DNA from: Callorhinus ursinus
Taxonomy: Eukaryota; Chordata; Mammalia; Carnivora; Otariidae
Length of the DNA: 64,000 nucleotides
Direction of reading: 5' to 3'
Assembly (NCBI RefSeq): GCF_003265705.1
Contig: NW_020312859.1
Span: 3,331,190 to 3,395,189 of the forward strand
The position numbers and the translations under genes were made by a program. The notes below the pieces were generated by a model, which saw only the letters and a list, made by a program, of their open reading frames with translations, had not been told where the DNA came from and searched no databases. Each line of letters starts with the position of its first letter. The first letter of the stretch is position 1. Positions 36,741 through 47,959 of the stretch are shown here, one piece after another.

Positions 36741-38967
36741 TCTCTAGGGGCCATTACTGGAATCCTCATCCACAGACTCTGTGCTTCTGACCCTCTCTCC
36801 TTCACTTCTAGGCCGTGTTAGCCAGCAGATGCCGAGCCAGCGTCTGGAACTTGTCAGAACACTCAACTTTGCCACCCTAACTGAACCCCACCTTTCCCTC
36901 CTATTATCGTCTCACATACTCCCTCCCTGAACTCGGGTGCTCGGCACCTCGGCACTTACCTCCTTCCTGCTTGTCACACTGGCCTAGGAAACACTGGGCC
37001 CGGGATCAACCCGGATGTGACCCAATTTCTCCAGACCAGCCACGGGCTGCAGAGCCCACTGGAGCACTGTGTGCCCCCACACTCCCGGTCAAACCACAGA
37101 GGGGGCTCTCAGCACCGACTCTGGCAACCAGTCACCCTCCCCCCCAACCCCAGCCCGTGTGGGCTCTCCCTCCGGGACCCCATGGTGGCCAGGGGCTGCG
37201 GCCAGCCTTCTACCTCAAGCCTCCCCTTCCTCTTAGCAGGCGGCCTGGCCCCCATGCCATTCATTATTCCTCTGCTTTCTTTTTTCAAAGCCCCTCTTAA
37301 CCTCTGGCATGTTGTGTATAGATGTTGGCTTATAGCTTGTCGGTGCTGTCTAGAATCTAAGCCCTCTGAGAATAAGGTTGTTTGGGAGAGTCTTGGGTTA
37401 GTTCTTGCATCCTCAGCACCAGAACCACGCCAGGCACAGGGGGACCCTTGATGCCTGTTCATTTAATGCACGAAGCAGAGAACAGCTCCAGTGCAGAGTT
37501 CACAGGAGGTGGCGAGTTAACGGGTTTGCAGTTAGCAGGGCTGCCTCCCTCAGAGGACAGGAAAGCTTCCGGACAAGCCCTGGGCGGCGGTGGAAGAGGC
37601 CGCCAGGAGCAGGCACTGGTGGAAAGCCCCTGGTGGGTTGTAGGCCAGCTCACTGATGGGCAACCGCTGATCACCTGCCTAGGAATCACCCCTGGGAACC
37701 TATAACCAACTCCAGGGTGGGAGGACTGGAGAGCGGGTTGTCCCAGAGGCTTGCTGCATCTGACTTTAATGTAGGTGTTCTACAGACTGAGCTGCCTGTG
37801 AACCCTGGAGATGAAAATCCCCTGGTCCCCACCCTCACTGGAGTCACCCATCAATGCTGACAGCCCTGCAGGAAGTCAGTGATGGAGCCTGGGCCCTGCA
37901 GGTCATCAAGGGAGAGCTGGGGCTGGGGGACGGAGGACAGCAGTCCAGGCCAGGAAATCAGCAAAGGCACAAGGCCACGTGGCAGGTGTGGCCCAGCCGT
38001 GGAACTGCCTGGAGTATCCAGCTCAGCTGCAAGAGCTGCAGGAAGCAGAGTGGACCCCTAGTCTCATTCCCAGGCCTTGGCTCTGAAGCAGGAACCAGGA
38101 CTCAACCAGGCTCACACCGGGCACAACTGTGTGTGACTGGGTTGAGGGCCACCTGGGGGGGCTCTGCCATGCTGACAGGACCCCATGTGCAACTTCAGCA
38201 GGGCAGGGGTGTGTCAGTCAGACTTGAACCCTGGTGCCCTACTTCCCAGTCCTCTTTAGAGGGGCCCCCGGCAAGAGGATCTGTCCCCAGGCCTCCCTTG
38301 GGAACCAGAGGCACTGAAGCAAGTCTAGAGATGGGTCCCAAGCAGGTACCCATCCTGTGGGGAACTGAGACCTCAGCCCCCAGGCATGGCCACACGCCAA
38401 ATCCCATGAACCCCACTGCTTAACACCTCACTCCCTAGTCCAGATCTTCTCAAACCTGGCACCCACCCTTCTTCAATCCCCAGCTTCCAGCCAAGTGCCG
38501 GTCGGCCCACTGCACCATGATCAGGGCGGACCACAGCGCAGGCCCCGACTGCTGCCATGGCCTTGGCAAGTTGAGGCCACTATGGCCAGGAAGTTCTGCC
38601 CAGCTGCTGACCACTCCCTGTTTACCAGTCTCACCTGGGGGCTAGGCTCATGGCAGGCCAGGTCAGCCATCCATGGCAAGGCCAAGCAGGGTCCTGATGC
38701 ACCTCCCCCTCCCTGCTAACAGCCAAGAATCCTCAGAGCTTTGAGACGGCCACTGGGTGCAGATGAAACTGCCCCCAGCACACTGGGCCCCTTGTGGGGA
38801 AGGCATCCAGAGCCCCAGACCTGGGCTGTGCAGACAAGGCTGTGCTCTGAGGTGGGCCCAGGTCTCCATATCCCTCAAGGCCCCAAAGACAGTCACCAGG
38901 AAACCAACCCAGTGACCAAGAAACCACAAGCAGGGGACAGGAGAAAGATGGAGCCTACGACAGCTTA
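36741..38967. other. 3' flank of MYBL2, no gene seen
   Basis: GC-rich unique sequence with an L2-like patch near 37280-37490. Several open frames of 100-190 codons occur (for example 37854-38423, +) but none has a domain, and open frames are expected in GC-rich DNA. Confidence 0.5.
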
Positions 38968-39373
38968 AGGAAAAAGGGAATTTTATTTTTCAAGAAAATG
39001 TACTAACAGGTTGAGGGAAGGAGCACGTTGGCCACATCCCCTGTTCTAAGCAGGGGTCTGAGATGAGGCCAGACCTGACCAGGGCTTGGGAGGAGCTAAT
39101 GGGACTCCCTGTGGCACTGGGAAGAGGACCAGGCAGGCCCAGGGATGGGACTTTGTTCTGTTAGCACCAGGAACCGTCCACAGCCACCGCTGGACTCGGA
39201 GACAGGACAGGGGATGGCCCTGCTCTGCCTCCACCTGAGCAGTCTGGGGAGGGGCTGGTGGCAGAAGGCTCCCTGCAGGTGGTCATCTGAGTGTGATTCT
39301 CAGATTCACAGACCAACCTCGGTCCCCCCAGCCCCCTGTAAACACAAGAATGAGCTCGTGACCACCAAGCCCC
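38968..39373 (-). other. MYBL2: MYBL2 3' UTR
   Basis: Runs from the stop codon (39374-39376) down to the expected cleavage region near 38952-38972, roughly 400 nt. The end is estimated from the polyadenylation signal. Confidence 0.75.
38982..38987 (-). promoter_or_regulatory. MYBL2: MYBL2 polyadenylation signal
   Basis: Canonical AATAAA on the - strand (TTTATT on +), about 390 nt beyond the stop codon. It is the first clear hexamer after the stop. Confidence 0.8.
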
Positions 39374-39502
39374 TCAGGACAAGATGAGGGTCCGAGACGT
39401 GTGGCTGGGCTTCAAGCGGCCCAGGAGCTGCCGGGCTTTCTCTTGCATGAAGAGCTGGTCCCTGGTCCCCCCGCAGGCCACCGTTTTCCAGGCGCTGGTC
39501 AT
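39374..39502 (-). CDS. MYBL2: MYBL2 exon 14 (last coding exon; MuvB-binding C-terminus)
   Basis: 42 codons plus TGA, residues 659-700 in human numbering, starting MTSAWKTVACGGTRDQLFMQ and ending in ILS. The acceptor is CCTCGCAG|ATGACC, phase 0. From published work on human B-Myb, residues of about 657-688 form the domain that docks on LIN9-LIN52 of MuvB, which recruits B-Myb to CHR-containing G2/M gene promoters. That segment is essentially this exon, and only one residue differs from the human copy I recall (T for S at the second position). Such constraint suggests an active gene. The exon also holds the 3' UTR. The leading ATG is an internal methionine, not a start. Confidence 0.97.
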   Translation of the reverse strand: MTSAWKTVACGGTRDQLFMQEKARQLLGRLKPSHTSRTLILS

Positions 39503-40114
39503 CTGCGAGGAAGCAAGAGAGTTACCATCCAGGCAGAGGCAGCACGCTCCCAGCGAACGTGGGGAGCACAGCCAGGAGGAGTGGGGACGTTTCCATGCCC
39601 TTCCTCCTTTCTACCGCCACAAGTCTTCTTGTGCTCCCTCCACCTTCCCGGTGGCCCTGGGGAAGTTCCTCCCATTTCTGGGCTTCCTCAGATGTAAAGC
39701 AAGGAGGTTGGACCAGGCAACACGGCCGTGCCCCTGCCCACGTGGCATGAGCCTCCTCATGAGGAAAAGCGACAGCCAAGCAGGCCGGTGGGAAGGAGCA
39801 GCGAGAAGTTCCAACAGACAGTGAGGTGCAAGCAGCCAGGGCAGCCCCTGCCCCTGAGCACAGACGTGTGCTAAGCAACTAAATACAGACACAATGATTA
39901 ATTACAAGTGAGACCACGCCATAATAAAGGGGCTCATATTGGGGGTGGAGGGGGCTCTCCAGCACACAGGCTCCCTCCCTGAGGGAGCGGCGTCCACACT
40001 GAGATCTGAAGCATCAACTAATCAAGCAAACAGAGCCAAGAAGGGCATTCAGGCAGAGGCAACAGCCCAGGCAACGTCCCCACGGATAACACCACATTGG
40101 TGGCCGGCACTCAC
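39503..40114 (-). other. MYBL2: MYBL2 intron 13
   Basis: 612 bases, GT...AG on the - strand. A MIR-like fragment (+) lies near 39640-39730. Nothing else is seen. Confidence 0.85.
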
Positions 40115-40264
40115 AGGGGCAGGTGCTGGAAAGTGGCTTCGGGGCTTCGGGGCTGCCACCGGCTTCTCGGGCTTGGCCTGCAGGAAGCCCTCATTGAGGA
40201 GGCTGGTGTCCTCTTTGATGCCTGGCACTGTGAGGCTGGAGGAGCTTGACAGGACATTTGTCGG
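40115..40264 (-). CDS. MYBL2: MYBL2 exon 13
   Basis: 50 codons, residues 609-658 (human numbering), running from PTNVLSSSSSLT to PRSHFPAPAP. Acceptor ATTGCAG|CCGACA and donor CCCCT|GTGAGT, both phase 0. It is a Ser-rich stretch, then a conserved GIKEDTSLLNEGFLQAKPEK block, then a Pro/Lys-rich end. It belongs to the C-terminal regulatory part of B-Myb, which in the human protein restrains activity until CDK phosphorylation. The Ser run and the residues after AKPEK differ most from the human copy. A defined structure is not known to me for this segment, and its role is assigned only through the family. Confidence 0.96.
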
Positions 40265-41575
40265 CTGCAATGAAAACCGAGCCAGACTCACCCTCTGCCA
40301 CAAGCGTGGTGGGAAGGAAGGAAACCAGTCACAGCCCAGCAGCTCCACCCCCGGGCTATTGGATCTCAGGCAGGACAGTAACTTCTCTAAGCCTCAGGTC
40401 CTCTTTCAGATGGGGACTTCTCTGTCAAATGCCTGTTTCAGAGCCTGGCACCTAATAGATGCCCAATAATGCCAATCCCTTTTCCATAGAGCTGCCTCCT
40501 CCCCAACAGGCCTAGTTTCTCCTGGGACCAGAATTCTCCACGAGCAGTCACAGATGCTGCCATCAGCTGGCACACACAGAGCTGTACAAAGTACCCCCAG
40601 CCTGGCCCAGAGCCAGCCTGGCTCTGCTTCACCTTTACCCTCCTAATATTCTGCTGGGCTTAGTGCTCTGATAAACAAGAACCTAAGGCTTGAGAAAACT
40701 AAGAGATCCCAGAGAGCAAGAGCCAGTGCTGGGACTCTGCCAGGCCCACCCCACCTCAAATCCCATGTTCTAAACTACTTAACCACACAGCTTTACTGTT
40801 TGGCAAGTATTTTATGTGCCCAAGGCGATGCCTGTTGCAGGTCTGGCTGCACGGTACTAAATCCCCAGCCTGGTGGGGCTCCCTGCCCAGTGATGCTTCT
40901 CTGCAATCTGCAAGGGCTATGGCTGCAGCAGTCCTAACTCCCCAGATCTGCAGGATCTGATCAGGCAATCCTTTGTCTCATGCCCCCTGCGTCCCCCCAA
41001 GCCTCTGACTGCCTCCCACTGGGCGATACACCCCACTGTCAACTGCAACAGTGTGGCGTACTTTCTGAGGGCTGGCTCTGTGTCGACAATAGCCACCTTC
41101 CTGAGCTCAGCCTGGAACTGGACAGCACCCTTCCCAGGGCTGATGTGCCCCAACCACCTGGCTGTGCCTTGAGGTACATCACTGACCCTCTCCACATCAC
41201 CAACTCTCTCCATGTCACCCCCATGAGAAGGTGCTGGGGACCCAGATCCATGGTTTTCAAACATGTTCTAGAAATACAACTCTAGCAATGCTATAAACCC
41301 TTCTGTGAAAGACATATGCAGAGCTGCCTTGACTGAAATCGGGGGTGGGTGCCCAGCTCCACTTTGTCCATCAGCCCCTTACAGCTGAGCCTGACACCCA
41401 GAGCCCAGTCCGAGAACCACCAGACCACTCCACTGCCAGGGTCCCCTCACAGCTAAAGGGTTCTAAAGGCAGAGGGCCTCCAAGGAGACTCCATCCTCCC
41501 TGGGGCAGAGGAGTCTTCTGCAGTTCTGGGCAGGGGGAGCAGGAGACGGGGCAGCTTCTCTCTCAGACCCCTTAC
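40265..41575 (-). other. MYBL2: MYBL2 intron 12
   Basis: 1311 bases. A MIR-like core (+) lies near 40335-40475. No young SINE. Confidence 0.85.
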
Positions 41576-41680
41576 CAAGGACAGCACCTTGGGCAGCGTG
41601 GACATTACCAGCTTCACATCTTCATCCACGATGTCAAGAGCCAGGGACTTGCGGACCTTCTTGATGGGGCTCCGCCGTAG
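41576..41680 (-). CDS. MYBL2: MYBL2 exon 12
   Basis: 35 codons, residues 574-608, running LRRSPIKKVRKSLALDIVDE then DVKLVMSTLPKVLSL. Acceptor CCCCTAG|CTACGG and donor TCCTTG|GTAAGG, phase 0 at both ends. The basic LRRSPIKKVRK run continues the Lys/Arg-rich end of exon 11 and together they look like a bipartite nuclear-localisation signal. The serine of RRSP corresponds to human Ser577, reported as a CDK site. The DIVDEDVKLVMSTLPK block is strongly conserved in B-Myb. The final VLSL differs from the human SLSL I recall. Confidence 0.97.
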
Positions 41681-43142
41681 CTAGGGGTGGGGAGGAGGGA
41701 GACAGAGCAGATGTTTGGGATTCCCCCGAGTCACCACCAGCACTTTGTGGACGCCTCCCCCAACCACCCTGGTCACAGAGCCACACCCTGATGCAGTGGA
41801 GCCTTCGAGTCAGGTCCCCGGCCCTGATGCAGTGGAACCTTCGAACCAGTCCCCGGCTGGCAAGGATTAGGGGGGTTGGGGGGGTGTGCAGGTAGACCAG
41901 GAGAACCTGGCCCCATTACAGATTTAGCACCCAGGGCAGACTGTCCTGCCAGATGCAACCACAGGGAGCCAAGACACAAACACCTCCACCCAGAGACCCA
42001 CTCCTCATCCCCAAATGGACCATGCACAGCCCCCAGGCCTCTAACATGCTAAACACACCCCTAAACAGGCCCGGGAGAGAATCATCCAAGTTACACTTCA
42101 AATATCCACCTGCAGACGAGGAACACAGACATGTAAAACAGGGACGCAGGCCTGCTACAGGAATACCCAGCCCCACACCTGTGCCTCCAATCAGCAGGTC
42201 AGGGGTCAGCTCCAATACCAGGGAGGAGCTCTGGGACTAACTCACCCCCCAACCTAGCAGTATGCCCTAAACAAGTGCTGCCATGGCTCAGAACCACCAC
42301 CTGACACAGAGAGGCCAGGAAGGGCCCTGGGTCAAGTTCTCTGAACCTACACACCCAGGGGACCCTGCCCCATGGGCCCCATCCACACCAACTGCCCACC
42401 TTCCCCACACACCTGTCTGGCGCATTCCCACCTTCCCACCTCTCCCCAGAACAAAGCTTCTGAAAAAAGGGGGACATGGAATCCATCTGCTTTCAGGAAA
42501 CCACACACATGGTGCAGCAGAGGTGTGGCTTCTGGGTTGGCTTGAGACAACCCCTGCCCTGCACGCTGCACCCAGGTGTCCCTGACCAGTGTCCCCACCA
42601 GCTCTCCACCTCACCTGAACCAACTGTCCCCCACCTGGCTCACACGGCCCAGATGCGTGGCTGACTTCATCTGAGGACTTCCCTTTAAATCCTTTGTGTC
42701 CCCTTCTATTTACTCCCTTACTGCTGTGTGCATCGAGAGGGTCACTGGTGTGTTTGTCTAGTATCTGCCTCCGCCCCCTCATCTCCAGGAGGGAGTGACC
42801 TGGGTCTGTGTCACCATCCTCTCCACTGCACCCAGCCCAGGGCCTACTTTAGAAGGGTCCAAACACAGTGAGTGCTGCTTAAGGAAGGGCCTAGCTCAGA
42901 GGAGGTAAGGGGAAGGTTCCCGAGCACCAGGGCCTCACTTTGGTGGGTTTTGCTGATAACCACTCTGGGCAACAAAGGGCAGGGGCTGCAGCTCCACCTT
43001 CCCCAGTGACCAACTTTTACCAGCTATTCCCAGACTCACCCCCTCCCCACTCTCTCCCCACCTCCCCATGGCTCTACCTCCCTTGGTCCAAACTGCCCAG
43101 GCTGGCAGGAAGGGGCTCTCCAGCCCCACCCCACCCACTCAC
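41681..43142 (-). other. MYBL2: MYBL2 intron 11
   Basis: 1462 bases. It contains a short imperfect tandem duplication (41787-41858). Otherwise unique and GC-rich. Confidence 0.85.
41787..41858 (+). repeat. Two-copy tandem repeat of about 36 bp
   Basis: CCTGATGCAGTGGAGCCTTC at 41788 and CCTGATGCAGTGGAACCTTC at 41823 begin two adjoining copies that both end in TCCCCGGC. They differ by a few substitutions and one base in length. Confidence 0.85.
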
Positions 43143-43256
43143 CCCAGCCTTCCTCTTCTGCTTCTCGGGCCTCGCCTCGTCCTCAATGATGAGCTCGATG
43201 CCGGCCTCCGAGCGCAGCACCTCTTTCAAGTCCTCCTCCAGGTGTGGGGTCTGGGG
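43143..43256 (-). CDS. MYBL2: MYBL2 exon 11
   Basis: 38 codons, residues 536-573, running PQTPHLEEDLKEVLRSEAGI then ELIIEDEARPEKQKRKAG. Acceptor CCCCCAG|CCCCAG and donor GCTGGG|GTGAGT, phase 0. An alternative acceptor six bases further in (CCCCAG|ACC) exists, but the family sequence includes the Pro-Gln, so the first is preferred. The exon holds a predicted amphipathic helix (EEDLKEVLRSEAGIELIIED) and a basic tail, RPEKQKRK, that forms half of the nuclear-localisation region completed by exon 12. It includes one S/T-P site (QTP). Confidence 0.96.
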
Positions 43257-44643
43257 CTGGGGGTGGGGTGGGGCAGCCCATGTGAGGCTGCACAGCCAGG
43301 CTCTAGGACCCAGCCATAGCCCAGCTGCTCTAGGCAAGGCAGGAAGGAGGCCTGGGGCCAGGACGCTGACCTCACACTCAGTCGTGACCATTAACTACCT
43401 TGCCTTGCAGGACAGACAAGCAGACACTGACCTCAATTCACTGAGGGCCGTCGTGAGCCAGGAGTACTCCCAGATCATCCCCGCCACCCTCACACAGCCC
43501 CATGCAACATCTATCATCATCTACAGGGTAGAAATGGGAGGCTCAGAGAGAGTAGGCACCTGGCCCAAGGTCACAGAGCTGTGGAGTTAGAACCTGGACA
43601 CGATCCAGCCCTAAGTCCTCACCCCCTTTGTTTCACACTAATGGGGACTCTTGGTTCCATTTCCTGTTCTTGGGCCTGTGGGGTTCCAGGCGACCTCTCT
43701 GGTCTCGGGCGGCAGTGACCAGGGAAGGGAGAGAGCAGCAGGTGTAGCGGACGGCTACCCTGTGAAGTCACTCTACAAGTCCCTACATCTTTAATTCTAG
43801 TTGCCAAGGTCAGATGTGCCCCCTCAAACCGGTCTGGAAAGCATGCCACCATCTCAGTGTCTGGGAACCACAGCCCCGTGCTTCACTGGGCTCATTAACT
43901 CCATCCGCTCATCAGCTCCATCCCAGGGCCGGGGAGACCACAACAAGAGAACCCCACACCGTGGTGGCAATGCTGGGGGCAGGGCAGGCACACCACAGAC
44001 CCTGTTTACAGGCCAAATGCTTCTTGACGACCTCTCTCTCACCTTCAAGTCATTTCTAGAACACCTGCCCGTTTCAGAGAGCCCACTGCGCCAGCTTTCT
44101 GTTTTCACCAGGGAGAGCATGACTGCCCTCTGGGAGGAGTGGGGAGAAGGGAGGTCTGCCCACTGCCAGGAAGGTGCCTCCTCACCAGCCCCTCAGGCCC
44201 ATGCACAAGTTGGCTTCCCCAAGTGTTAGAAAGCAGTGGCAGTTGGTCAAAGGCTTCAGTAGGAGGAGCCCCTGGCCACAGCACCCGAGCCATGAGCCAT
44301 CGCGGCTCAGGCCCACCTCCTCCCAGGCGCAGGAAGCACACTGTGGAGTGCTGAGTTCTCCAGGTGCCAGTGCTTCAGGCCACTCCCACCCCTCCACACT
44401 GAGCTTCACCAGGATGCCACTGCGCCTCCAGCACCACCCAGTGCCCACCCAGCACGTTGCAGATGCTCAGGAGATGTCTGAGGAATTTTAACTCAGCCTC
44501 TGATCCCCCATTTGTAAAATCAGGATATTTGCAACTTCTCAGGGCTGCGTGAGGTCTCAGAGGGAAAGGGCTCTGTGAGCCGTACACCGCTATGTGGACC
44601 CGAGAGATCCCACCATGCACACCCGCCTGGCTACACCACATAC
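43257..44643 (-). other. MYBL2: MYBL2 intron 10
   Basis: 1387 bases. A MIR-like piece (+) lies near 44465-44600. Open frames over it on both strands are GC-driven. Confidence 0.85.
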
Positions 44644-44743
44644 CAGGGGCTTTAGTGGTCCGTACTTCTCCAGGGCATTCTTGAACGGGGTTGGTGTGTG
44701 GGGAGTGTTGTCCATGGAGTACTTCTGATCTGGGGTTACAAAC
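44644..44743 (-). CDS. MYBL2: MYBL2 exon 10
   Basis: One base completing a split alanine codon plus 33 codons, residues 503-535: FVTPDQKYSMDNTPHTPTPF then KNALEKYGPLKPL. Acceptor CTGCCAG|GTTTGT and donor CCCCTG|GTATGT. It is a block conserved across the Myb family, dense in threonine-proline sites; TP at residues 515, 518 and 520 match sites reported as CDK2 targets in human B-Myb. In the unphosphorylated protein this C-terminal region is thought to fold back on the DNA-binding domain. Apart from the exon ends it is nearly identical to human from memory. The G from this exon joins GC from exon 9 to make GCG (Ala502). Confidence 0.97.
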
Positions 44744-45425
44744 CTGGCAGGGAGAGAAGGAGGCTGAGCAATGGGGTAGGGGAAAGACACCAGCCACTCT
44801 GCCACAGGCTGCCCATGACTCCCACAGTCCCTCCACCTGACCTTTGGCCTCGGCAGCAAGGAGGAAGCCCCAGGCATATGGTCTCTTCCCATGGCACTTC
44901 CCTTCCCACCTTCATACCCGAGGATCTTCATTAGAGGCTTAGAGGAAGGGTCAGCCTCAGAACCAGGAAAGAATAGGACATAGTCCTTCCAGCCAGGTAG
45001 AACGTTTCAGAATGTTGCTCAGTCATTCGCTGATCAATGATGACTTTTTCATAAACAAGGGAGGCCACACTGCAGGCCCGCAAGAGAAGGGCAGGGGAGC
45101 AAGGCGAGAATCCAGGAAGACCAAGTCCTTCCCCAAGCTCTTCCAGAGCACATGTGGCAGTAGCATTATTAAGGGAAGACACATGATACAAGACGGTGAG
45201 GCCAACACACGTGCTCAGCATACCCTCTTCCCAAGTCCCCTCAAAATGATCACAGTGGGGACACAAATGGGGAGGGAGAGCTTTAGCAGACAGAAATGTG
45301 GGAAGGGGGAAAAAAAAAAAAAAGAAACATGGGAAGGGTCTGGTCCACAAGCAGAGATACTAAAAAGCTTCTCTATCAGTCCTGGCCCCAGCAGCGAGCG
45401 ATTTCTGCCTGTGATGGAGAAGCCT

Positions 45426-45473
45426 CCCAGAAGAGAACCCCCCCCCACACACACACACGGCCCAGAAGAGACC

Positions 45474-45519
<46 letters not shown>

Positions 45520-45566
45520 CCCAGAAGAGACCCCCTCACACACACACACCAGGCCCAGAAGAGACC

Positions 45567-45610
<44 letters not shown>

Positions 45611-45658
45611 CCCAGAAGACACCCCCTCACACACACACACCAGGCCCAGAAGAGACCC

Positions 45659-45692
<34 letters not shown>

Positions 45693-45831
45693 TACACCAG
45701 GCCCAGAAGAGACCACACACACACACACACANNNNNNNNNNNNNNNNNNNNNNNNNNNNNNNNNNNNNNNNNNNNNNNNNNNNNNNNNNNNNNNNNNNNN
45801 NNNNNNNNNNNNNNNNNNNNNNNNNNNNNNN

Positions 45832-45863
<32 letters not shown>

Positions 45864-45935
45864 AGGCCCAGAAGAGGCCCCTCACACACACATACAAGGC
45901 CCAGAAGAGACCCCTCACACATACACACACCACAA
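45426..45935 (+). repeat. Higher-order (CA)n / GGCCCAGAAGAGACCCC minisatellite
   Basis: Copies of GGCCCAGAAGAGACCCCTC begin at 45459, 45518, 45552, 45609, 45643, 45700, 45865 and 45898, separated by (CA)n. Long and short CA spacers alternate, so the pattern repeats as a dimer about every 91-93 bp. A likely founder, CCCAGAAGAGAACCC, lies at 45427 in unique sequence. Long open frames of His-Thr or Cys-Val across it are artefacts. Confidence 0.95.
45732..45831. other. Assembly gap (100 N)
   Basis: Exactly 100 N inside the CA-rich repeat; a round number commonly used when gap size is unknown. Confidence 0.97.
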
Positions 45936-46899
45936 GCTGGGTATGGGCAAACCAGCTCTCCACCTGCATGAGGCCCGCATGACCTCCGTCAGCTAGAGGT
46001 ACCACCACAGCTCACTCCCAGGCCTTCCTGAGACTGTCAGAGGATGTGAGACACACCCAGGTAGTCAGGAACTCGGGAGCAGAGGCCAAGGTGGACACAG
46101 TTGCTGGGCACCCCCTCCAGCCTGCCAGCCATTCCATAGGGAGATAAAAGGCTGGAACAAGGGCAAATTATTCTTTATTTCCTTCCTCAGGATTGAGACT
46201 AGACAGGGGTCCACTCAATCTCTTCCCAAATTCTTGTTATCTCCCACACAGGACACACAGAGGCCCCCCCATCTGGTAAAGATGAAGAATGACATATAAG
46301 TACTGGTCAAATGTAAACATCTCACAGTTCAAACTGTAGCTCAAACGGATGAATCAGAGTCTCAGGATCAAACATCTCTGTGGGACTTGGAGCTTTTGCA
46401 ACAAACATGAGAAAACCCTAGAACCTCCCTACTTCACAGTATCTGCAAGAACTGAGAATACATGTGTGTTAGAAAACCAAGGCAGAAAAGAGTAAAAAAA
46501 AAAAAGAACACCAAGGGAGGCCAACTTGAAAAGGAAAGACAAAAGATTGCTTGAGATGAAAAAAACTGCAACTCTGTAAGCTGGAGGCCTCAGGCGGAAA
46601 AGTGCAGGAGCAAACTGGAGAATCAGAAGACAGTCCCACAGTGTTCTCACAGAGTTCGAGTGGCTTATTAGGACAATGAACAGGAAGATGAAGATGGACA
46701 GAGACACAGCAACTGATGAGACTGTGTAGGGAGGACCTAAAGGTAGAAGGTAAAGGGGCGGACTGCCAGAGGAACAATTAAAAAAAAGTGCATGTTCTTA
46801 GCTCTAAGTCTGAGCCTTGAGTTTGACAATCATGGTGGTGGGAGTTAATTAAGAGACAGCACACCTACATCTAGCTTGGCAAATTTCAGAAATTAACTA

Positions 46900-46980
46900 A
46901 AACAAACAAACAAAAACCCACCAAATAAAAACAAAAAAACAAAAACCACAAAAACCAAAACCAAAACCAAACCAAAGCCT
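46900..46980 (+). repeat. (AAAAC)n / (ACCAAA)n A-rich tract
   Basis: Degenerate A-rich run with AAACA, AAACC and CCAAAA units. Confidence 0.75.
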
Positions 46981-47082
46981 TACAAGGATCCAGAGAGAAA
47001 GAAAAGATTTGCTACAAAGAAGTAACAGCGGGTTAGGTATCAGATTTCTCTTCAACATGAATGCCTAAAAAAACAAAGCAGA

Positions 47083-47274
47083 GGGCGCCTGGGTGGCTCA
47101 GTTGGTTAAGCGACTGCCTTCGGCTCAGGTCATGATCCTGGAGTCCCAGGATCGAGTCCCGCATCGGGCTTCCTGCTCAGCAGGGAGTCTGCTTCTCCCT
47201 TGGACCCTCCCCCCTCTCATCCTCTCTCTATCTCATTCTCTCTCTCAAATAAATAAATAAAATCTTTAAAAAAA
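47083..47274 (+). repeat. Carnivore SINE (younger subtype)
   Basis: GGGCGCCTGGGTGGCTCAGT head with the 'GATCCTGGAGTCCCAGGATC' variant shared by the SINEs at 49682, 53153, 58462 and 59517. A 16-bp duplication AAAAAAACAAAGCAGA at 47067-47082 and 47275-47290 marks a recent insertion. Confidence 0.95.
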
Positions 47275-47959
47275 AAAAAAACAAAGCAGAGCCCCCGTGG
47301 GTCACAGCTATTCTTCCTCAAGACTTCTAGATCCACCTCCTGTTGTTGAAATACAGTAGACAGACAGCCCAGACATGGTGGCACAGGTCCCACATCCTCC
47401 TCACTCACAGCCTCCTGTCTGGGAAGAACTCCATCTAACCCAGAAAAAAACCAAATTTAAAACCAGGAAAGGTCTGTGATTTATGAACCAGTAAAATCTT
47501 AGGGGTGTTATCAGCTCCATGTGGCCCATCCCCATTGACACATAGCCCTGGTGACCCCTGACTTCTTGCCTCCCATGCTCTACACCCGATTCGCTCCAAA
47601 CTTGGGGCCTTCTTTTTGTTCTTTACAACACAAAAAAGCATCTTTCTGTCCTTTGTGTTTACAGTTTGACCTGCCTGGAATTCCTTTTTCTCAGAATTCT
47701 GCATGGGTCTCCCTCCCTTAAGCGCCATCCCTGACATCCTCCTAAGTTAGAACTCCTCGCTGTTACTTGTGCTCCCCCCGCAGGCCTATATAATTCCCCT
47801 CACAGTTTCTAACACCATCAGAAACATCATACACTCAGTGTGTTTTGTTTCTTTGTTAATGAGCTGTCCCTTCCAGTAAACCATAACTTCTATGGGGGAA
47901 AAAAATGGGAAAGGTGGGATATAAAACCAGTGGGCACGGAAACCAGTCAAATTTGGAAT

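Noticed and set aside
37854..38423. 189-codon open frame downstream of MYBL2
   Set aside because: GC-rich DNA, no recognisable domain, no conserved motif, and competing frames on both strands.
40980..41285. Additional MYBL2 exon between exons 12 and 13
   Set aside because: Exon 12 joins exon 13 in phase with the family sequence; the open frames here show no match to B-Myb.
45012..46008. Open frames of over 200 codons of His-Thr or Cys-Val
   Set aside because: Made entirely by the CA repeat and the N gap.
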